From contig CM060915.1 of assembly GCA_030737875.1 (NCBI GenBank), forward strand, positions 903,642,177 through 903,706,176: DNA of 64,000 nt, written 5' to 3'. Below are positions 22,481 through 35,619 of the stretch, in pieces (within the stretch, counting starts at the first letter, position 1; every line of letters begins with the position of its first letter). Position numbers and translations under genes: made by a program. The notes beneath the pieces are model-generated. The model had not been told where the DNA came from. It saw only the letters and a program-made list of their open reading frames with translations, and did no database searches. The DNA is from Allium sativum. Lineage: Eukaryota; Streptophyta; Magnoliopsida; Asparagales; Amaryllidaceae.

Positions 22481-24134
22481 AGTTTCATGCACTCATACAA
22501 AATAAGACATGGGAATTAGTAAAGCCTCCAAAAGACAAAAATATAGTCAAATGCAAATGGATCTTCAAAATCAAAAGAAAACCTGATGGATCTATTGATA
22601 GATATAAGGCAAGACTAGTTGCCAAAGGGTTCACACAACAGCCAGATTTTGATTACAAAGAAACATTTTCACCAGTTGTCAAGCCAACAATAGAGTAGTT
22701 TTATCTATTGTAGTTAGCAAAAAATGGCAGCTAAGACAACTGGATGTCAATAATGCATTTCTTAATAGATTTCTACAAGAAGATGTATATATGGAACAAC
22801 CTGAAGGCTACATTCAAAAGCCAGAATATGTTTGCAAGTTGAAAAAGGCCATTTATGCCCTGAAACAAGCTGCTCGTGTATGGTTTTATAGATTGAAAAT
22901 CACATTAAGTAATATGGGTTTTCAATCTACAAAATCAGATAATTCATTTTTTACAAAGTTTAAATGTTGCTCAATTATATACATACTAATTTACGTAGAC
23001 GATCTTATCATTACAGGTAATGATATTGCTGAAATCAATAGGCTTGTGAACTATTTAAATAAACAGTTCTCTATAAAAGACTTGGGATCTCCCAACTATT
23101 TTTTGGGGACAGAAGTAATTACAAAGTCAACATCAGAATTCTTCCTATCTCAAAGGAAATATATATCAGAACTACTGACAAAGGCTCAAATGAACAAGGC
23201 AAATGGTCAACCAACCCCCACGATCAGCAGTCAATAGCTATCTTAACACAGGGGAGAAGCCATATATAATTCAAAACAATATAGAAGTATAGTTGGTGCT
23301 TTACAGTACGCAACTATCACTAGACCAGATATAGCATATAGTGTTAATAAAGTTTGTCAACTTATGCAGGAACCACTGGATTTTCATTGGAAAGCAGTTA
23401 AAAGGATTCTAAGATACTTAAAGAATACATAAGACTATGGGTTGCATATCAAAGCTAGCAACAACTTCAATATCACCGGATTGGCTAATGTAGATTAGGC
23501 ATCAGATTAAGATGATAGGAAGTCAAACAATGGCTACTGTATTTACATTGGAGAAAAACATCGTTTCATGGTGCTCAGGAAAACAAACTAAATCTCAAGA
23601 TCTAGTACAGAAACAGAGTATAGAAGCATAACAAATGCTACCGCAGAAATAATGTGGCTAAAATCACTACTCGATGGACTCAACATAAAGACATGCAAAT
23701 CAATGATGTGGTGTGACAATCAGAGTGCAGTTTATATGTTAGCTGACCCCATTCTACATTCTAGAACTAAGCATATAGAGATTGATTTATACTTTGTCAG
23801 AGAACAGATTACAAAAGGAAATATGGAGGTTAGACACATACTGGCAACTTACCAATGAGCAGACACTCTCACTAAAGCCTTGTCATCTCCAAACTTTCTG
23901 AAATTTAGGAACAAACTCAAAGTTATGAAGATTGATGAAAATTCCGAGCATCGTAAAGTCAAATTGAAGCTTCAGAAGCCTGAAGAAACTCAAAACAGTG
24001 AAGATTCAAGTATTGAGCAGATCGACATGAATCGTCATCGATCTAACTTGATACAAGTAACCAAATCTGAAGCTATTAGTGGATATGGTGAAGGAAAGGG
24101 AGTAATTTCATCCTTTAATTTGAAGAATCAATGA
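22481..24134 (+). pseudogene. Copia reverse transcriptase and RNase H, broken
   Basis: RT_2-type domain: [26 protein letters not shown] and TFSPVVKPT, then a stop and frameshift near 22697. It resumes at 22791 with AIYALKQAARVWF and the catalytic box YVDD at 22992-23003 (IYVDDLIITGN), then KDLGSPNYFLG. The next section (23237-23650) has several stops. RNase H resumes at 23652 with MMWCDNQSAVYML and RTKHIEIDLYFVREQI; one stop precedes ADTLTKALSSPNF. A charged tail extends to 24134, just before the PPT. Confidence 0.85.
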
Positions 24135-24195
24135 GCAAACGTGAAGAATCGAAAGCAGTCTCCGAAAAGGGAACGCTAACCCTAACTTCGATTTG

Positions 24196-24204
24196 AGCGG
24201 GGCA
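24196..24204 (+). promoter_or_regulatory. Copia polypurine tract
   Basis: GAGCGGGGC lies directly before the 3' LTR. It is degenerate, with two cytosines in the run. Confidence 0.6.
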
Positions 24205-24504
24205 AATAAAATGGAGAAAACACACTTCCGTTGGTTTTATATTTCATCTACCTGTATTGCTCACGTGCACACATATCTGCCTTTCACTATGCTTCACATC
24301 AGCCATTCATTTACTATCCGCATCCTTTTATTTCAACCAATATTGATGGAGCCCAAAGCCCATTTTGTAACTTATATATATTTGTTCTGAGCTCTGTTCT
24401 GTATATTGAAATTCATTCGTAACAAAAGTAAATTAGAGAGAATCTTCTGTATCAAAATATTTATCCATTTCATCAATAAATCAAATTACTTCATTTTTTT
24501 TACA
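24205..24504 (+). mobile_element. Copia 3' LTR
   Basis: 300 bp, the same length as the 5' LTR, with scattered substitutions. It ends TTTTACA and is followed by the duplication GAAAT at 24505-24509. Confidence 0.85.
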
Positions 24505-27500
24505 GAAATATATAAGTGGAAAATATAAGTGAAAACATATGTAGATAATTTTAATTAATTCAAAACTTAAAATTTAAACTTGACGTGTAGTAAATATAGT
24601 GTGTATATATGTCTTTCTGTGTGTGTGTATAGTATATGTATATAAAAAAACATGAAAATGAGTATATATGTGTATAGAAGTCTAGTATGAATTTAAAATT
24701 GTACATGGCATATTAATCAAAATAAATATATGCATGAATCATTAAAATAAGAATGAAAGGAAAAATAACGTCTAAGCAAATCTGAAAATATGACATAAAA
24801 AGAAAACAGGGGTGCAATTGATACAAAATCAAATAGGATTGCTAGTGTGAAAGCTGGAACTAGAATAGGTTAGACAACATAGATTAGCAAAGAGTAGACA
24901 TCACTTGACTTTTGCATTGAAAAGAAATGAAGTAAACAACTCAGAGGCCTACAATATCATCTAGATTAAGGCAATATAGCCCGTATATACATCTCTGTAA
25001 ATGCCATGTACGGCTGAAAAGAGAGTAGAGGGGATCAAAGAAAAATCTAGCCATGTGGATACCTATGAAGACGCCTGGAATCTGCAGCACACAACTGAAA
25101 GGAAATGAAGGGATATCCAAGACTTTAACAGGTCGATTCATGCTTGGCAACAAAGGAAAATTTGCTAACATATCTGGTACAAAGTGCATAGTGAAATTTC
25201 TGAAGTAAAAACAGGGTACATTTACTTAATAGTAAAGTAAAAGACTGTGAATAAATTGTAAAATCATCACATCACTTCATTAGGCTACTGCAAGCCATAT
25301 ACCTTTCTTTCTTAACACCTACCCGACTTAAAGCCTAAATTCTTTCATCTATAAATACCCATGGAAGCTTCATTGTTCCCACATGAATTTAACTTAAAAT
25401 AAGTATGCAAATGAAAAACAGAGAATAAATGAAAGTAGAAACAGTGTGAACAAAGAGCAATACTGGAACTATGAACAAAACTTGAGAAGATGGCATGACA
25501 AGTGAAGGGTGTTAAACCAGAATCAAAGCCCGGAGGAAGGAAGAAAATATATACAAGAACTGGATCTGGAAACAATGGAGTATGGTAAATCGGCAAACAC
25601 AAGGACAATCGCTTAGTGGGTAAACATTTGAATTTTCTTTACTGATGATTATTAGCTTCTGTTGATTCAAACTATGGGTGTACTCATTTAATTCAATAAA
25701 TTAAAGTTGCTTAAAGATTGATCTCTGGAAATAGACTAGAGTTCGAACAAATCTAGAAAACACAAGCAACAGCAGTAAACACATATACAGTAGGGTATAA
25801 TGTGAACAAAACCCCTTACTCCCTTTTCTATTCGAATTCATGTTTCAGTCTTACATACATGTGTAGATATATATACATGGAATCTATGTTTTCCTCTTGT
25901 GTGAATGGAATGTCATAATAGCTTACCGGAAGTAAATTTTTGATAGCAAATATGAAAATGAAAATAATAATCTATATGTTTAAACAAGACACACAAACAC
26001 AGTAGTATATCTACACAGTGAGTAAACTTTTATTTTTTCGAATTTAGATCTATCTAGGATATATAGGTATATGATGTATATGATTTGAGTATGTGTATTG
26101 GGTTGATTTAATCATTTTGTTTAAACCCTGAAATGTTTGCAAACAAAGACTGGAAGTTTAGTGGCAAAACTGTAAACAAAAATAAAACAGAGAACAGTAA
26201 TACCATAAGAGTAAAACACTTAACTTTGTTTACAGTTTATAAAAATACCTGTAAATTTAGCATCCATCATCTTGGATTCAATATAAATGACAAATCTCTG
26301 GAAATGATTAATTTGAATAACCTGGAAATGAAAAAAAAATACAAATGGCAAAAAGATAGTAAACCAAATATATACAACAATAGTATTTTATTTCCTGGGA
26401 TGGAGGGATTCGTGGGTGATGGCGGCAAAACCAGAGTGGAAGTGTAGGTCAACGATCTTGGGAAAAATATAATTAAAATTTTAAACATGTATTTTGGGGG
26501 ATTTAGATTGGATTTGGTGGAAAAGCAGTTTTGGGTGGTCTGAGTTTGGAGGGGGACTGTGCCTCGGTCACGATGGTATAGGGTTGCGCACCAGGGGGGT
26601 TCGGAGGGGAGGGATGCCGGCAAGCTAGGCTCAAATTCTGGTGATGATCGATGGGTTAAGGTTGTGGTGCGAGGTGTTTTTTCCGAAAGTATATTGGTTT
26701 AGAATCTCAGCCGAACGTTCGAATTTTGATACAAGTGAAGATGGGTTTTGATGGCAAGGTTGGTTTCAGGCAAGTAAACGGGGTATGTGGAGATGATCAG
26801 AACGGCATAACGGCGGTAGAGTTGGCTGTGCATACGCACGGTGTTGATGATGTACAGGTGCTGTTGTGAAGAAGCAAGAAACGGGTAGAAAGGAAGGAAG
26901 TGGGAAAGAGAATGGATCGCAATAGCAGAAGGCATGAAGAGGGAGGAAAGGAAATAGAACCATGGGCTTTATTCTTAGCTGATGGGCCGAACTGGGCTTA
27001 GAAGGATAAATGAATAAATAAAAAAGAAAAGGGTTGTTTAAATTCTGGAGTCTAAATTAAAATATCTTTACAAATGTATAAAGGAGAAGGAATATATAGA
27101 AGGTAGGAAATAGGGTAGTAGTGGTTGTTGACCTTTTGCATAGTATTGGGCTTTCGGGTCGGAATAATATAATGTTTTAGTTTAAGTTCCCTTTTTGAAA
27201 TATATAAATATTATTTATATTTATAATTAAAGTGATAAAGGTTACTTAAATAGTTTATCATGTATGGAAACTTGAATTAAGAAATATACGTGAAAACATT
27301 AGACTGTTATGGGACTAGGAAATTCAGGTTATTTAAATAATTTTGTTATTAATAAAAATAATTAAGAAATAAATAAATGAGTAAAATAAGAAGAAGGATT
27401 TGGAAACAGTTGCATTATTTCACGATTGCAACATAGGTGTCGTCGTTGGAATCTCCAATATTCGTCTACATTTAAAAATGGTCTATTGGAACCAGGATAA

Positions 27501-29367
27501 ATGTTTAAATAAAATCAATATATTTATTTGTAAAGAAGTGTGAAAATATAAGTTGTTATCCAAGATTTTATATTTCAAAGTATTGTTAGGTTGAAATGAA
27601 ACATTTAATCATTGTTGGTTGTCATTATTGTGATGAGTGATTGTTGTTGGTTATTTATTTTGCTAAGGGGTAATAAACGGATCTTATTTAGTTCAAATGA
27701 AATGTTGACACGTTTTATTTTATTTTAGTCATCTTGTGCTAGTTATTGTTCCGAAATCACAATCGAGTTTTGAATAGACATGTTAATTAATTATTTATAA
27801 TATGAAATTATGTAAATAAATAGTTTTACCTCATTATCCTATTTAAATTTGATAGTTAAAACACCGACTATCAAATAAACATTCCTTACGTGTCAGTTTA
27901 AAGAGACTGGGATGAGAATTGGATCCAAAACCACTTCGAATTGACTTTACGTAAACTAACGTGCAAGAATGTCTGTATGATTAAAGACCGTGATCTTCAT
28001 AAGCGGGAGAATCACTTATTGAAATTCTTTGGTTAGCTCCCAAAGATATTTCAGCACTGATTCTATCGTGATTGGAATCTTCGGATTTGCAAGGACTACT
28101 CACTACTGATCCATAAGGTGATTCCTATTTTGGATGCAGTAGGAGAGTACCTTTGATTCATCCTGTTCCTAGTGACTTGTATGGACGAATGTCTGACAGA
28201 GTGTTTCCTAAAATTCACGTATGTTGATTTTTACAAATATATCGAGTTGGTGGCAAGGAAGGATACTTCTTTTACACCCAGAGTATATTTGTGGACGTCA
28301 ATTAGTAATTTAATGGATCTGACAAGTGGCATTCAAAGAAAATGTTGGCCAGATGTCTAAAGGTAAATTCTAACCTCAAGCCTCACCAACCAGGAAATGA
28401 AAAAAATCGGGCAGACAGCATGGCTATGTGAGTCGCTCTCATTAGGGCGTATAATCACCTATCTAGAGAAATTTCATTTGCTTCTTTACTATTTTCGATG
28501 CTTCGGGAAATGGTTGCCGTACACAACCGTTGGTGACATACATTCCATACACTCAAGCGAAATGAGTGGTCGGTCATGTGTGGGCGGGTTACAGACGTTC
28601 TTGTTGAACCCAGTGTATTCCCCTCTAGAGTTACACTATCGGCAGGTGGATCCATACCTTGTCATAGTCGGAATCCAATCTCCAATAAGCGCTCGCGATT
28701 TTTTTTGTATACTATATATGTAGACCGTGAGATGCACGCGTTCCGCTAGATTGATATTTATTTGTATTTAGACATTATTATAATATCACAGAAAGATACG
28801 ATTTCAAAAAATGTTTTGGGTTATCGTAAGGTAAAAACCATCCGTATTTATGTATGGATTGGTCTTACGATTATCATTTATTTCTAAAGGATTTTTGAAT
28901 GTTAAATCAATCTGTTTTAAAACTGTTTACTCACACTAGTCCCATGACTGACCCAGAGTTTATTTTTCTGTGTTTTCCCTAAACTCTTGGGTGCCCAAAT
29001 TTGTACTGGCAGTCAAGTAGTGCAGGATTTTAAAGATATCTTCAAGGAGCTTGGAGCATGGGCTTCAATAGATACAGAGTTTATTTCCGTTGTATTGTAT
29101 ATGTGTTATACTTTGATGATATATGTAAGTACAAATACCAGTTTTGTATTTCAAATATATTTTATTCAGTTCTCTGTGAGATTCATAATACTCTGATTAT
29201 GTTGTGTTCTTCTTTTCTTCTATTCTTATTTTCTATCTTTGTACTTCTCACCCTCTAACTTCTTTCTATTAACGATCTGTAAATTTCTGGTGTTAGATTA
29301 ATATAGATGTGATATAAGATATGTATTAGTATCGATGATCAGGATCGAAAATTTGTGGGCCATTACA

Positions 29368-29372
29368 TTGGT
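29368..29372. repeat. E4 target-site duplication, right
   Basis: TTGGT, one change from CTGGT at 18422-18426. Confidence 0.7.
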
Positions 29373-32300
29373 GGACCAGCTTGAGAAAACCCACTAAGCT
29401 TATATAACATCCATACTGCTTAACTTTAAAAAATATTTTGAAAGAAAGAGTAATAGTAAGACCAGCCCACACATAAACATGGACGGTTTTTACCTTATTA
29501 TAACCTAAACCTTTTTGAAATCAATACTATTCTGATATTACAATAGGTATATTAATCAAGTAAATAACTAAGTAGTAGAATGCTTGCATCTCTCGCTCTA
29601 CATATATAGTCTATAATAAAATAAAACATGGCCTTATTGGAATATGGATTCCAACTATGACACGGATGGGACCACCTTCCGATCAATGTATTCTAGAGGG
29701 GATACACAGGGCTTCAAAAAGAACATCTTGCAACCCGGCCACACATGACCACCCACTCATTTAGCTTGTGTGTAGCGAATGTATTATCACCTGATAGCTT
29801 TAAGGGCCCACTCTCCATCCGCCGGATATAGAATCGAAAGAAGAACAAATAAGGATTTTCTCTAAATTGGTGATAACACACCCTGCTTGGGAATGACCCA
29901 CCTAGCCATGCTGCCTGCCCGATTTTTGTCATTTCTCGGTTGTTGAGCCTGAGGTTAATTTATATTCTAGAACAACTCACCACCATTTACTTTGAATGCC
30001 ACATCGTCAAACCCGCCAAATCACAAATTGATTTCCCTAAAAATAATTCGGGTATAAAGCTAAGAGGAACGAATTCCTCCGACACCAAATATAAATATAT
30101 TTGAGGTAATCAACCCGTAATCTATTAGGTATACTCTGTTAAACGTTCGTCCATACAAGTCATCCACGAACTGGATGAACCGAATGCACCCTCCAACCAC
30201 ATCCAAAGGATCAGTAGGGAGAATTCCTTGCAAATCCGTAAATTTCAACCATGACTGAATCACAGTTTAAAAACCTTTGGTAGCTAGCCATAGAAATTCA
30301 ACCAGTGATCCTTCAGCTTATGAAGATCCACGGTCTTCAATTGCTCCATCTTGATCTTCATCTTCCACGATCGTATTTGCTGGTCAGAATGGTTTTCGAA
30401 TATAAATTTGATCCCAGTCTTTCCGCACCAAAAATTGTATTGGCCAGATTTGATAGACGGTTATTTAACTATCAAATAAAAAATCATTCATCCATAAAAG
30501 AAAAATGTATTCACTAATTCAATACTCAGCATCGTTTGGCCTTTTTAATTTACCATTTGGTTAATTAAAACTTTTAATCTTCCAATATTTTGAAAAATAG
30601 TTTTTACTTCTCATTATAATATAAGAGTATTCTCAAAACCATTTTTATTCAATTTAAAACAGGTCTTTAAAACCATTTAAACTCATTAACGTATTTTATT
30701 AAACCAGCCCTTGCTATCGAACTTTAATCATTTCTTAGTCAACAATGAAGTCAATCAAGTTGGGATATAATTACCTCTCAGATCTTAACTGAACAACATT
30801 ATTAACTTTGAAACAGAAAAATTCACACTTCAAATACCAATAATATTCACTCTTGTAACTCTCAACTTCAACTTAAGAACCCCCTTCTTTTACGAAAATC
30901 ATCAATTTTAACAACGACGTTATAATTTACGCTTCCAAAATATTTAATTTTAAAATATACCTTTATTCATCAACCTAAGTAAACCAATTTCATATCTTAA
31001 GACTTCTTTGAAAAAAATGCAATTCTTTAAAATCTTAGAAATTCTATTTCGACATTTTAATGTCTTAAATACTTCCATTATACTTACCCATTACTCAATA
31101 ATATATCAAATCGACTTTAGTTAGAATTAAACTATTTAGACGTAAATAAACTTTGGTATTTATTTTTAAATCAAAAATCATATTTCAAAACCTTATACGA
31201 TTATAACTTTGAAAACATTCAGAATCAAATTAATATCGATCCCAAAAATCTTTAATTTGTCAACCGTACTAAAAAGGCAAATGTCTACTAAAGTACTAAA
31301 CCATGAAATATCAGACAATTCCACATTCAAGCATCCAAATATACGCTTATATTATTATAAACGTAAGCAACAAGGTAAGTTACCTCAGTTGGAATCTAAT
31401 CGTTAAAATGACGATTTATTTAAATTCAATTAGACAAACGTTAATTCAATCAATGGATTTTTGAAAATATCCAGCATCCATGCAAACAGTTATCAAACCA
31501 TCAATCATTAGCAAACATTACACACAAATAAAATTTGGCTTATAAAAATATAAGCGGGTTAAACTAAGTGAGTTGAACTCTCCTTGGGTTTCCATTCGTA
31601 GGCAAATGGTTCGTTTTAATTAAATTAAACTGGCATTTAATTTAATTAAATATTCCAGTTGCTGCCAAATCCAACCAAATCATCTCCTTCGTATTGCGCA
31701 TATTGATACGGTCCGAAAGTCCCATTGTTTGGCCCGATTCTGTGCTAATACGAGAATATTATACAAATAGTACACATATGATTTAATTGATATTATTTCT
31801 TAATTATAAATTAACTAAACATAATTATTTTGTTTAAGTTAACCAAATGGAGTAAATTTCCTTATTTATAAAGTTAATACACTAAACGGGTTTAACTAGT
31901 CTGAACTAATTTCTCTTTATATACTATAATAAGGGCTATGTTAGTATAAAATTGGGAACATCAATTTTTATTAGACACTGTATGCTCTAACATCGGTAAT
32001 GTTAGTAGTGAAGTTAGGTGATTAAATATAGGTTTTTGGGCATATTTAATGATAGTTAGGCATTTTAATTCAGTGTTTGCCACACAATAATCTTACCCGG
32101 TCTAGCTTCCTTCCCACGCCTTTGACCTCCACAATATAATTTTTTTTCCTTCCTTGCTGTTTCAAACTGCATATCGCAATGTATTTCCACCTTCATATTT
32201 CTTGCCAACTCCCTTTTTATCCATCCACATGCTATCCTACATGTATTTAGTTTCAATTCGTCTCCTTTTATTTTTGTTTTTGTTTTTTTCTATACATACA

Positions 32301-32439
32301 TGTTTGTTGTAGGCCCAAGACTAATTATCTGCACAATAACCCGCTACTTGTTCTTCCTCTCCTCCTACATACGAAATGGATAATATAGCTTCAGGCTTAC
32401 TCCTCCATTTCTCTTCCAATATTTACATTTTTTTTCTAT

Positions 32440-32830
32440 ATATGAAATAGCCTGGCCCTAAGCCCAACCCAAAATTGGTCCCCTCCTCCCCTTATTTTCT
32501 TTTTCTTCTCGCAAGAATCTCCTGAAGCTTCAAACTTCATTTCCGCAGCTCCCCACGCATGCCAACCTCACCTCACACACACATGGCCTTCGGCAGTGCC
32601 TGCTCCCACAGTTACCAGAGAACCACGCCCCAATGTCAGCTCACCTCGCTGCATCAACCACTTCGGCTCACCCCTAATCGACCCAACGTCGACCTGTCGC
32701 AACTCCATGCAGTATATATATTCACCAGCCTTCCTGCTGTCCAAACTGCTGCTCTCATTTGCCATCAAAACCACCACATCCCGCGCCTCACTGACCTCAC
32801 GTGCAACGCCTGTCTCTTGATATCCTTTCA
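32440..32830 (-). promoter_or_regulatory. GC-richer TATA-containing island in E3 3' LTR
   Basis: This island stands out from the AT-rich LTR. Read on the element's own (minus) strand it has GAATATATATACTGC near 32712-32726, with GGTCGACG (GTCGAC at 32688-32693) and GGGTCGATTAGG beside it, followed by a purine-rich run. The other LTR has the same island at 39110-39500, with the GTCGAC mutated. I infer this is the U3 promoter region. Plus-strand frames here (32559-32843) are not kept in the second copy and are not called as genes. Confidence 0.4.
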
Positions 32831-32898
32831 TCACTCTTTTTAAAGTAACGGAGGCTTGCGGGTTAAGAACGTTTAAGTTAGAAACGCTAGAGAGGTTC

Positions 32899-32903
<5 letters not shown>

Positions 32904-32973
<70 letters not shown>
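32904..32973. repeat. (AT)n microsatellite, ~35 units
   Basis: A pure AT run in the E3 3' LTR. At the matching place the 5' LTR has only about 9 units (39580-39597). Confidence 0.95.
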
Positions 32974-32975
<2 letters not shown>

Positions 32976-33079
32976 GGGGGTATTTGGTTTAAGAATCAAT
33001 GGCTTGCGTGTTTTCTAGAGGAGGAGTTTTGCTTCTCATATGCTTCGCTGGAAAAACAAATAGAATAAGAAAGATGAAC

Positions 33080-33081
<2 letters not shown>

Positions 33082-33146
<65 letters not shown>
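33082..33146. repeat. (AT)n microsatellite, ~32 units
   Basis: A pure AT run. The matching site of the other LTR (near 39709-39717) reads only CTATATAG, so the expansion followed insertion. Confidence 0.95.
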
Positions 33147-33148
<2 letters not shown>

Positions 33149-34566
33149 TGAAGAAATAAAGGATAGGAACCATGTCGCTTTCGTTTGGTCATGTCGTTTT
33201 TAAATGTCTGGATGTGCCTCTTTAAAATTTGCCTAGAACTTGGTATTGTTTTTGTACAACGGTCAGGAAAAGTTAGCTATAGGGTATGTGTATTCAAATA
33301 TATGGAATTAGACATGTATAAAGGTCTGGGTAGGCTGTATATTACATATGCCTAGCTGTACGTATTAATGTCGAAAGAGGTTCGCTAGGCTGTGATAATT
33401 GTCGGCAGTGAAGTGAATACTTGGAGATGACAACATTCAAGGTAGAGTTGGCATGTCTCTAATATTACTTAGCTTGTGCATGCTGTCAGAAAAGGGAGCA
33501 CGTTTTGTATAGGGAAGAAAAAGAATGAATTTCCCTTTCGTATACATATATTTCTCAAAGGCTGAATGCATACACATTGCTAATGAAAAAAAAAGTTAGG
33601 GTGTAGCTTGTACTCATCGTTCTAGACCCGGGTGTATATTCTGAAGGGAAGAAACGAGGTAGGAAGAATTTAGTGTAGGTTAGTTTCGGGTATATTTTAA
33701 TTTTATACGGTTACTGATATTTTATGCTGACCGTTAAATTCGCATGGATATAAATGATCTTCAAATACAACGAAAAAGGATGTACCGCTACGTTTTGACA
33801 TTACGAACCCAACGAAAATCGTTTCATCGAAATCCAACTCCATTTGCACAATAACGTTATTTTAATATATCGGTTCACTTTTGAATTTCGTCTACCGACA
33901 AAACAACTCCGTTGGGCTCCAAACCGGAAATTTAGCAATAATTAACTATACGTATTCCAATAAGATTTGTTTCGTCGAAAACGGAGGTTGTTTGAAAAAC
34001 GGCTAATTTAAAAGCTTACATAATATCGATAAAATATATATTAAATCCAAAATAATTCAATTTAATTATTTCGTATATATCTATAAATGAAGTCTTATAC
34101 AACTTCAAAATAAAATGATTTACATTTTAAACTCAATATTTAAAATTGCAGATAAAACGATATTTACATATATAGAAATTCCTTTATATTTATTAATTAA
34201 ACGTTATAATTTATAAATGATTTTCATAGCGACTATTTGAAAATTTGAATTGGACATAACTTACAATCTATAATACGAATCTCCAATTTTCTCTTTCATT
34301 AGAAAATTATTATCAAATGGATTCAAACATTTCTTGTTCCACAGAATTCCGACTTATATCGGATCTTGTATATTCAATTGAAGTTCATATCGTAAATTAC
34401 GAACTACCGCGTCGTTTCGAGCTCATTTTAATTAAATTATATATATATATACACAAACTCCATTTCTAATAAATATTTCGATATAAAACCCATTAATATC
34501 ACCAAATCAATATTTAAAACATAATTAAATATTCGTAATTAACGTTTAAAAATCTTGGATGTTACA

Positions 34567-34578
34567 TTCTTCCCCCTT
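34567..34578 (-). promoter_or_regulatory. E3 polypurine tract
   Basis: On the minus strand AAGGGGGAAGAA directly precedes TGTAACATCC. Upstream on that strand, GATGAAATTCTTTT is the chromovirus 3' signature. Confidence 0.9.
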
Positions 34579-35605
34579 AAAAGAATTTCATCTTCGAAAT
34601 TACAAGGTAAGAAAAATGCTCCAAACCCAATTATTATGAAATAATTACTTTAGAATTATTATCAAAATAAATTCAGACTCTTTAAAATTTCCAAAAATTT
34701 CGCCAGCACCTCCTCTGCTTGGTTCAATCGTTACAACTACAACTGCTACTCCGTGCCTCAACTTCTCTAAAAGAATACCAAAAGCCAAATGGCTACCCAA
34801 CTCAGGGGTATAAAATCAATCTCCAACTAGTAATATTAAGGTTTACCTATTTTTCAGGCAACTTAATTCCAGTTTTCAAAGAGAAGCACTAACAACTCTT
34901 CTTCTTCTAACATATACTTCCATATCTATGACCATATCAATTCCCATGGTCTTCTGAAATCTGCATTATCTCAACTTACAATGGAAGTAACAATCCACGG
35001 TTAAATAATTCAGTTTCACTTCATAACTGATTTTATTTCCAATTCATTATATTGGAATTTAGTTTTAATTCAATCAACTTTCTTATTAACCCGTTTGATA
35101 AATTATGTCCACTAATCCAACTCCAAATAACAAACAACCAAATCATTTGTATTATATTTAACATTGATACTTATTGGTCTACATTCACTCCGGTTTAAAA
35201 TACATTAATATCAATTGATTTATATTTGATTACTTTCCATCATTATCCATCCAAATTCTAAATTCATTTTATTTAATTTCGTTTCTTTAGTTAATTTGGA
35301 TTTCAAACAAATTAATCAAAACAACAAAACAACCAATATTATTATAATTGATGGAAGTTATTTCCTTTCTATATAAACATATAATTAGGCATAATTATGT
35401 CATTTAGCCGCTTTCAAAACAATATTTGGTTAATTACCAGTTCAATATACTTTCTCAACACTTGAACTGATCAATCAACGCAATACAAAACATCTAAAAT
35501 CTACAAATATGCTCTCTCGTATATACATTCAAACTCAATCTAGGTATCGCTAACCCTATCTCTATCAAATTATAACACAGAGCCAAGGTTACTAATCAAC
35601 CTTCG

Positions 35606-35617
35606 GCTCTGATATCA
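35606..35617 (-). promoter_or_regulatory. E3 primer-binding site
   Basis: On the minus strand TGATATCAGAGC starts two bases after the LTR end GGGTCGGTACA. One change from the initiator tRNA-Met PBS. Confidence 0.9.
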
Positions 35618-35619
35618 AA

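Larger units (their letters stand above)
19018..24504 (+). mobile_element. Ty1/copia element, full length, decayed
   Basis: Two 300-bp LTRs (19018-19317 and 24205-24504), identical 5-bp flanks GAAAT, a PBS abutting the 5' LTR, and gag, protease, integrase, RT and RNase H in the Ty1/copia order over 5487 bp. Integrase before RT is what separates copia from gypsy. The size and short LTRs would fit the plant Ale-like group, but this is an inference. Stops interrupt every domain, so it is not autonomous. The LTR does not begin with TG: by the duplication it starts AAATAAAATGG and ends TTTACA. Confidence 0.9.
18427..29367 (+). mobile_element. E4: solo LTR (~5.45 kb) hosting the copia element
   Basis: It starts TGTAACAACCCAG and ends GGGCCATTACA, flanked by CTGGT/TTGGT. 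After removal of the copia element and one GAAAT it is about 5449 bp, nearly the length of an E3 LTR. No PBS, PPT or second LTR copy is found inside, so it is best read as a solo LTR left by LTR-LTR recombination. It belongs to a family related to E3: 27850-28720 matches the reverse complement of E3 at about 29640-30480. The stretch 24510-27840 is AT-rich and non-coding, with a purine-rich part at 26380-26990. The short frames there (25345-25608, 26267-26623, 26699-26963) show no known domain. Confidence 0.8.
18002..34566 (-). mobile_element. E3 3' LTR, split by E4
   Basis: The parts are 18002-18426 and 29373-34566. They match 35620-36040 and 36041-41156 of the other LTR, with the join falling inside GATCAGTCTGGT|GAACCAGCG. 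The left LTR end is decayed (CGTAGCGACC where the other copy has TGTACCGACC). It holds two long AT microsatellites and a GC-richer, pyrimidine-rich island around 32440-32830. Confidence 0.85.
34567..35619 (-). other. E3 interior, 1053 bp, non-coding
   Basis: This is everything between the two E3 LTRs. It carries PBS and PPT at its edges and AT-rich sequence between; no protein motif is visible in six frames. Next to the PBS, AACCTTGGCTCTG (minus strand) matches the E5 leader. Confidence 0.85.

Noticed and set aside
18427..29367. E4 as a complete element with two LTRs
   Set aside because: No internal PBS, PPT or second LTR copy was found, and the net length equals one LTR of the related E3 family.
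32559..32843. Captured host gene or exon on the plus strand of the E3 LTR
   Set aside because: GC-richer and promoter-like, but frames differ between the two LTR copies and no domain is recognisable; better explained as the LTR's own U3 on the minus strand.
32568..32999. 143-codon minus-strand frame with a long Tyr-Ile run
   Set aside because: The run is the AT microsatellite in translation; the other LTR copy has no equivalent frame.
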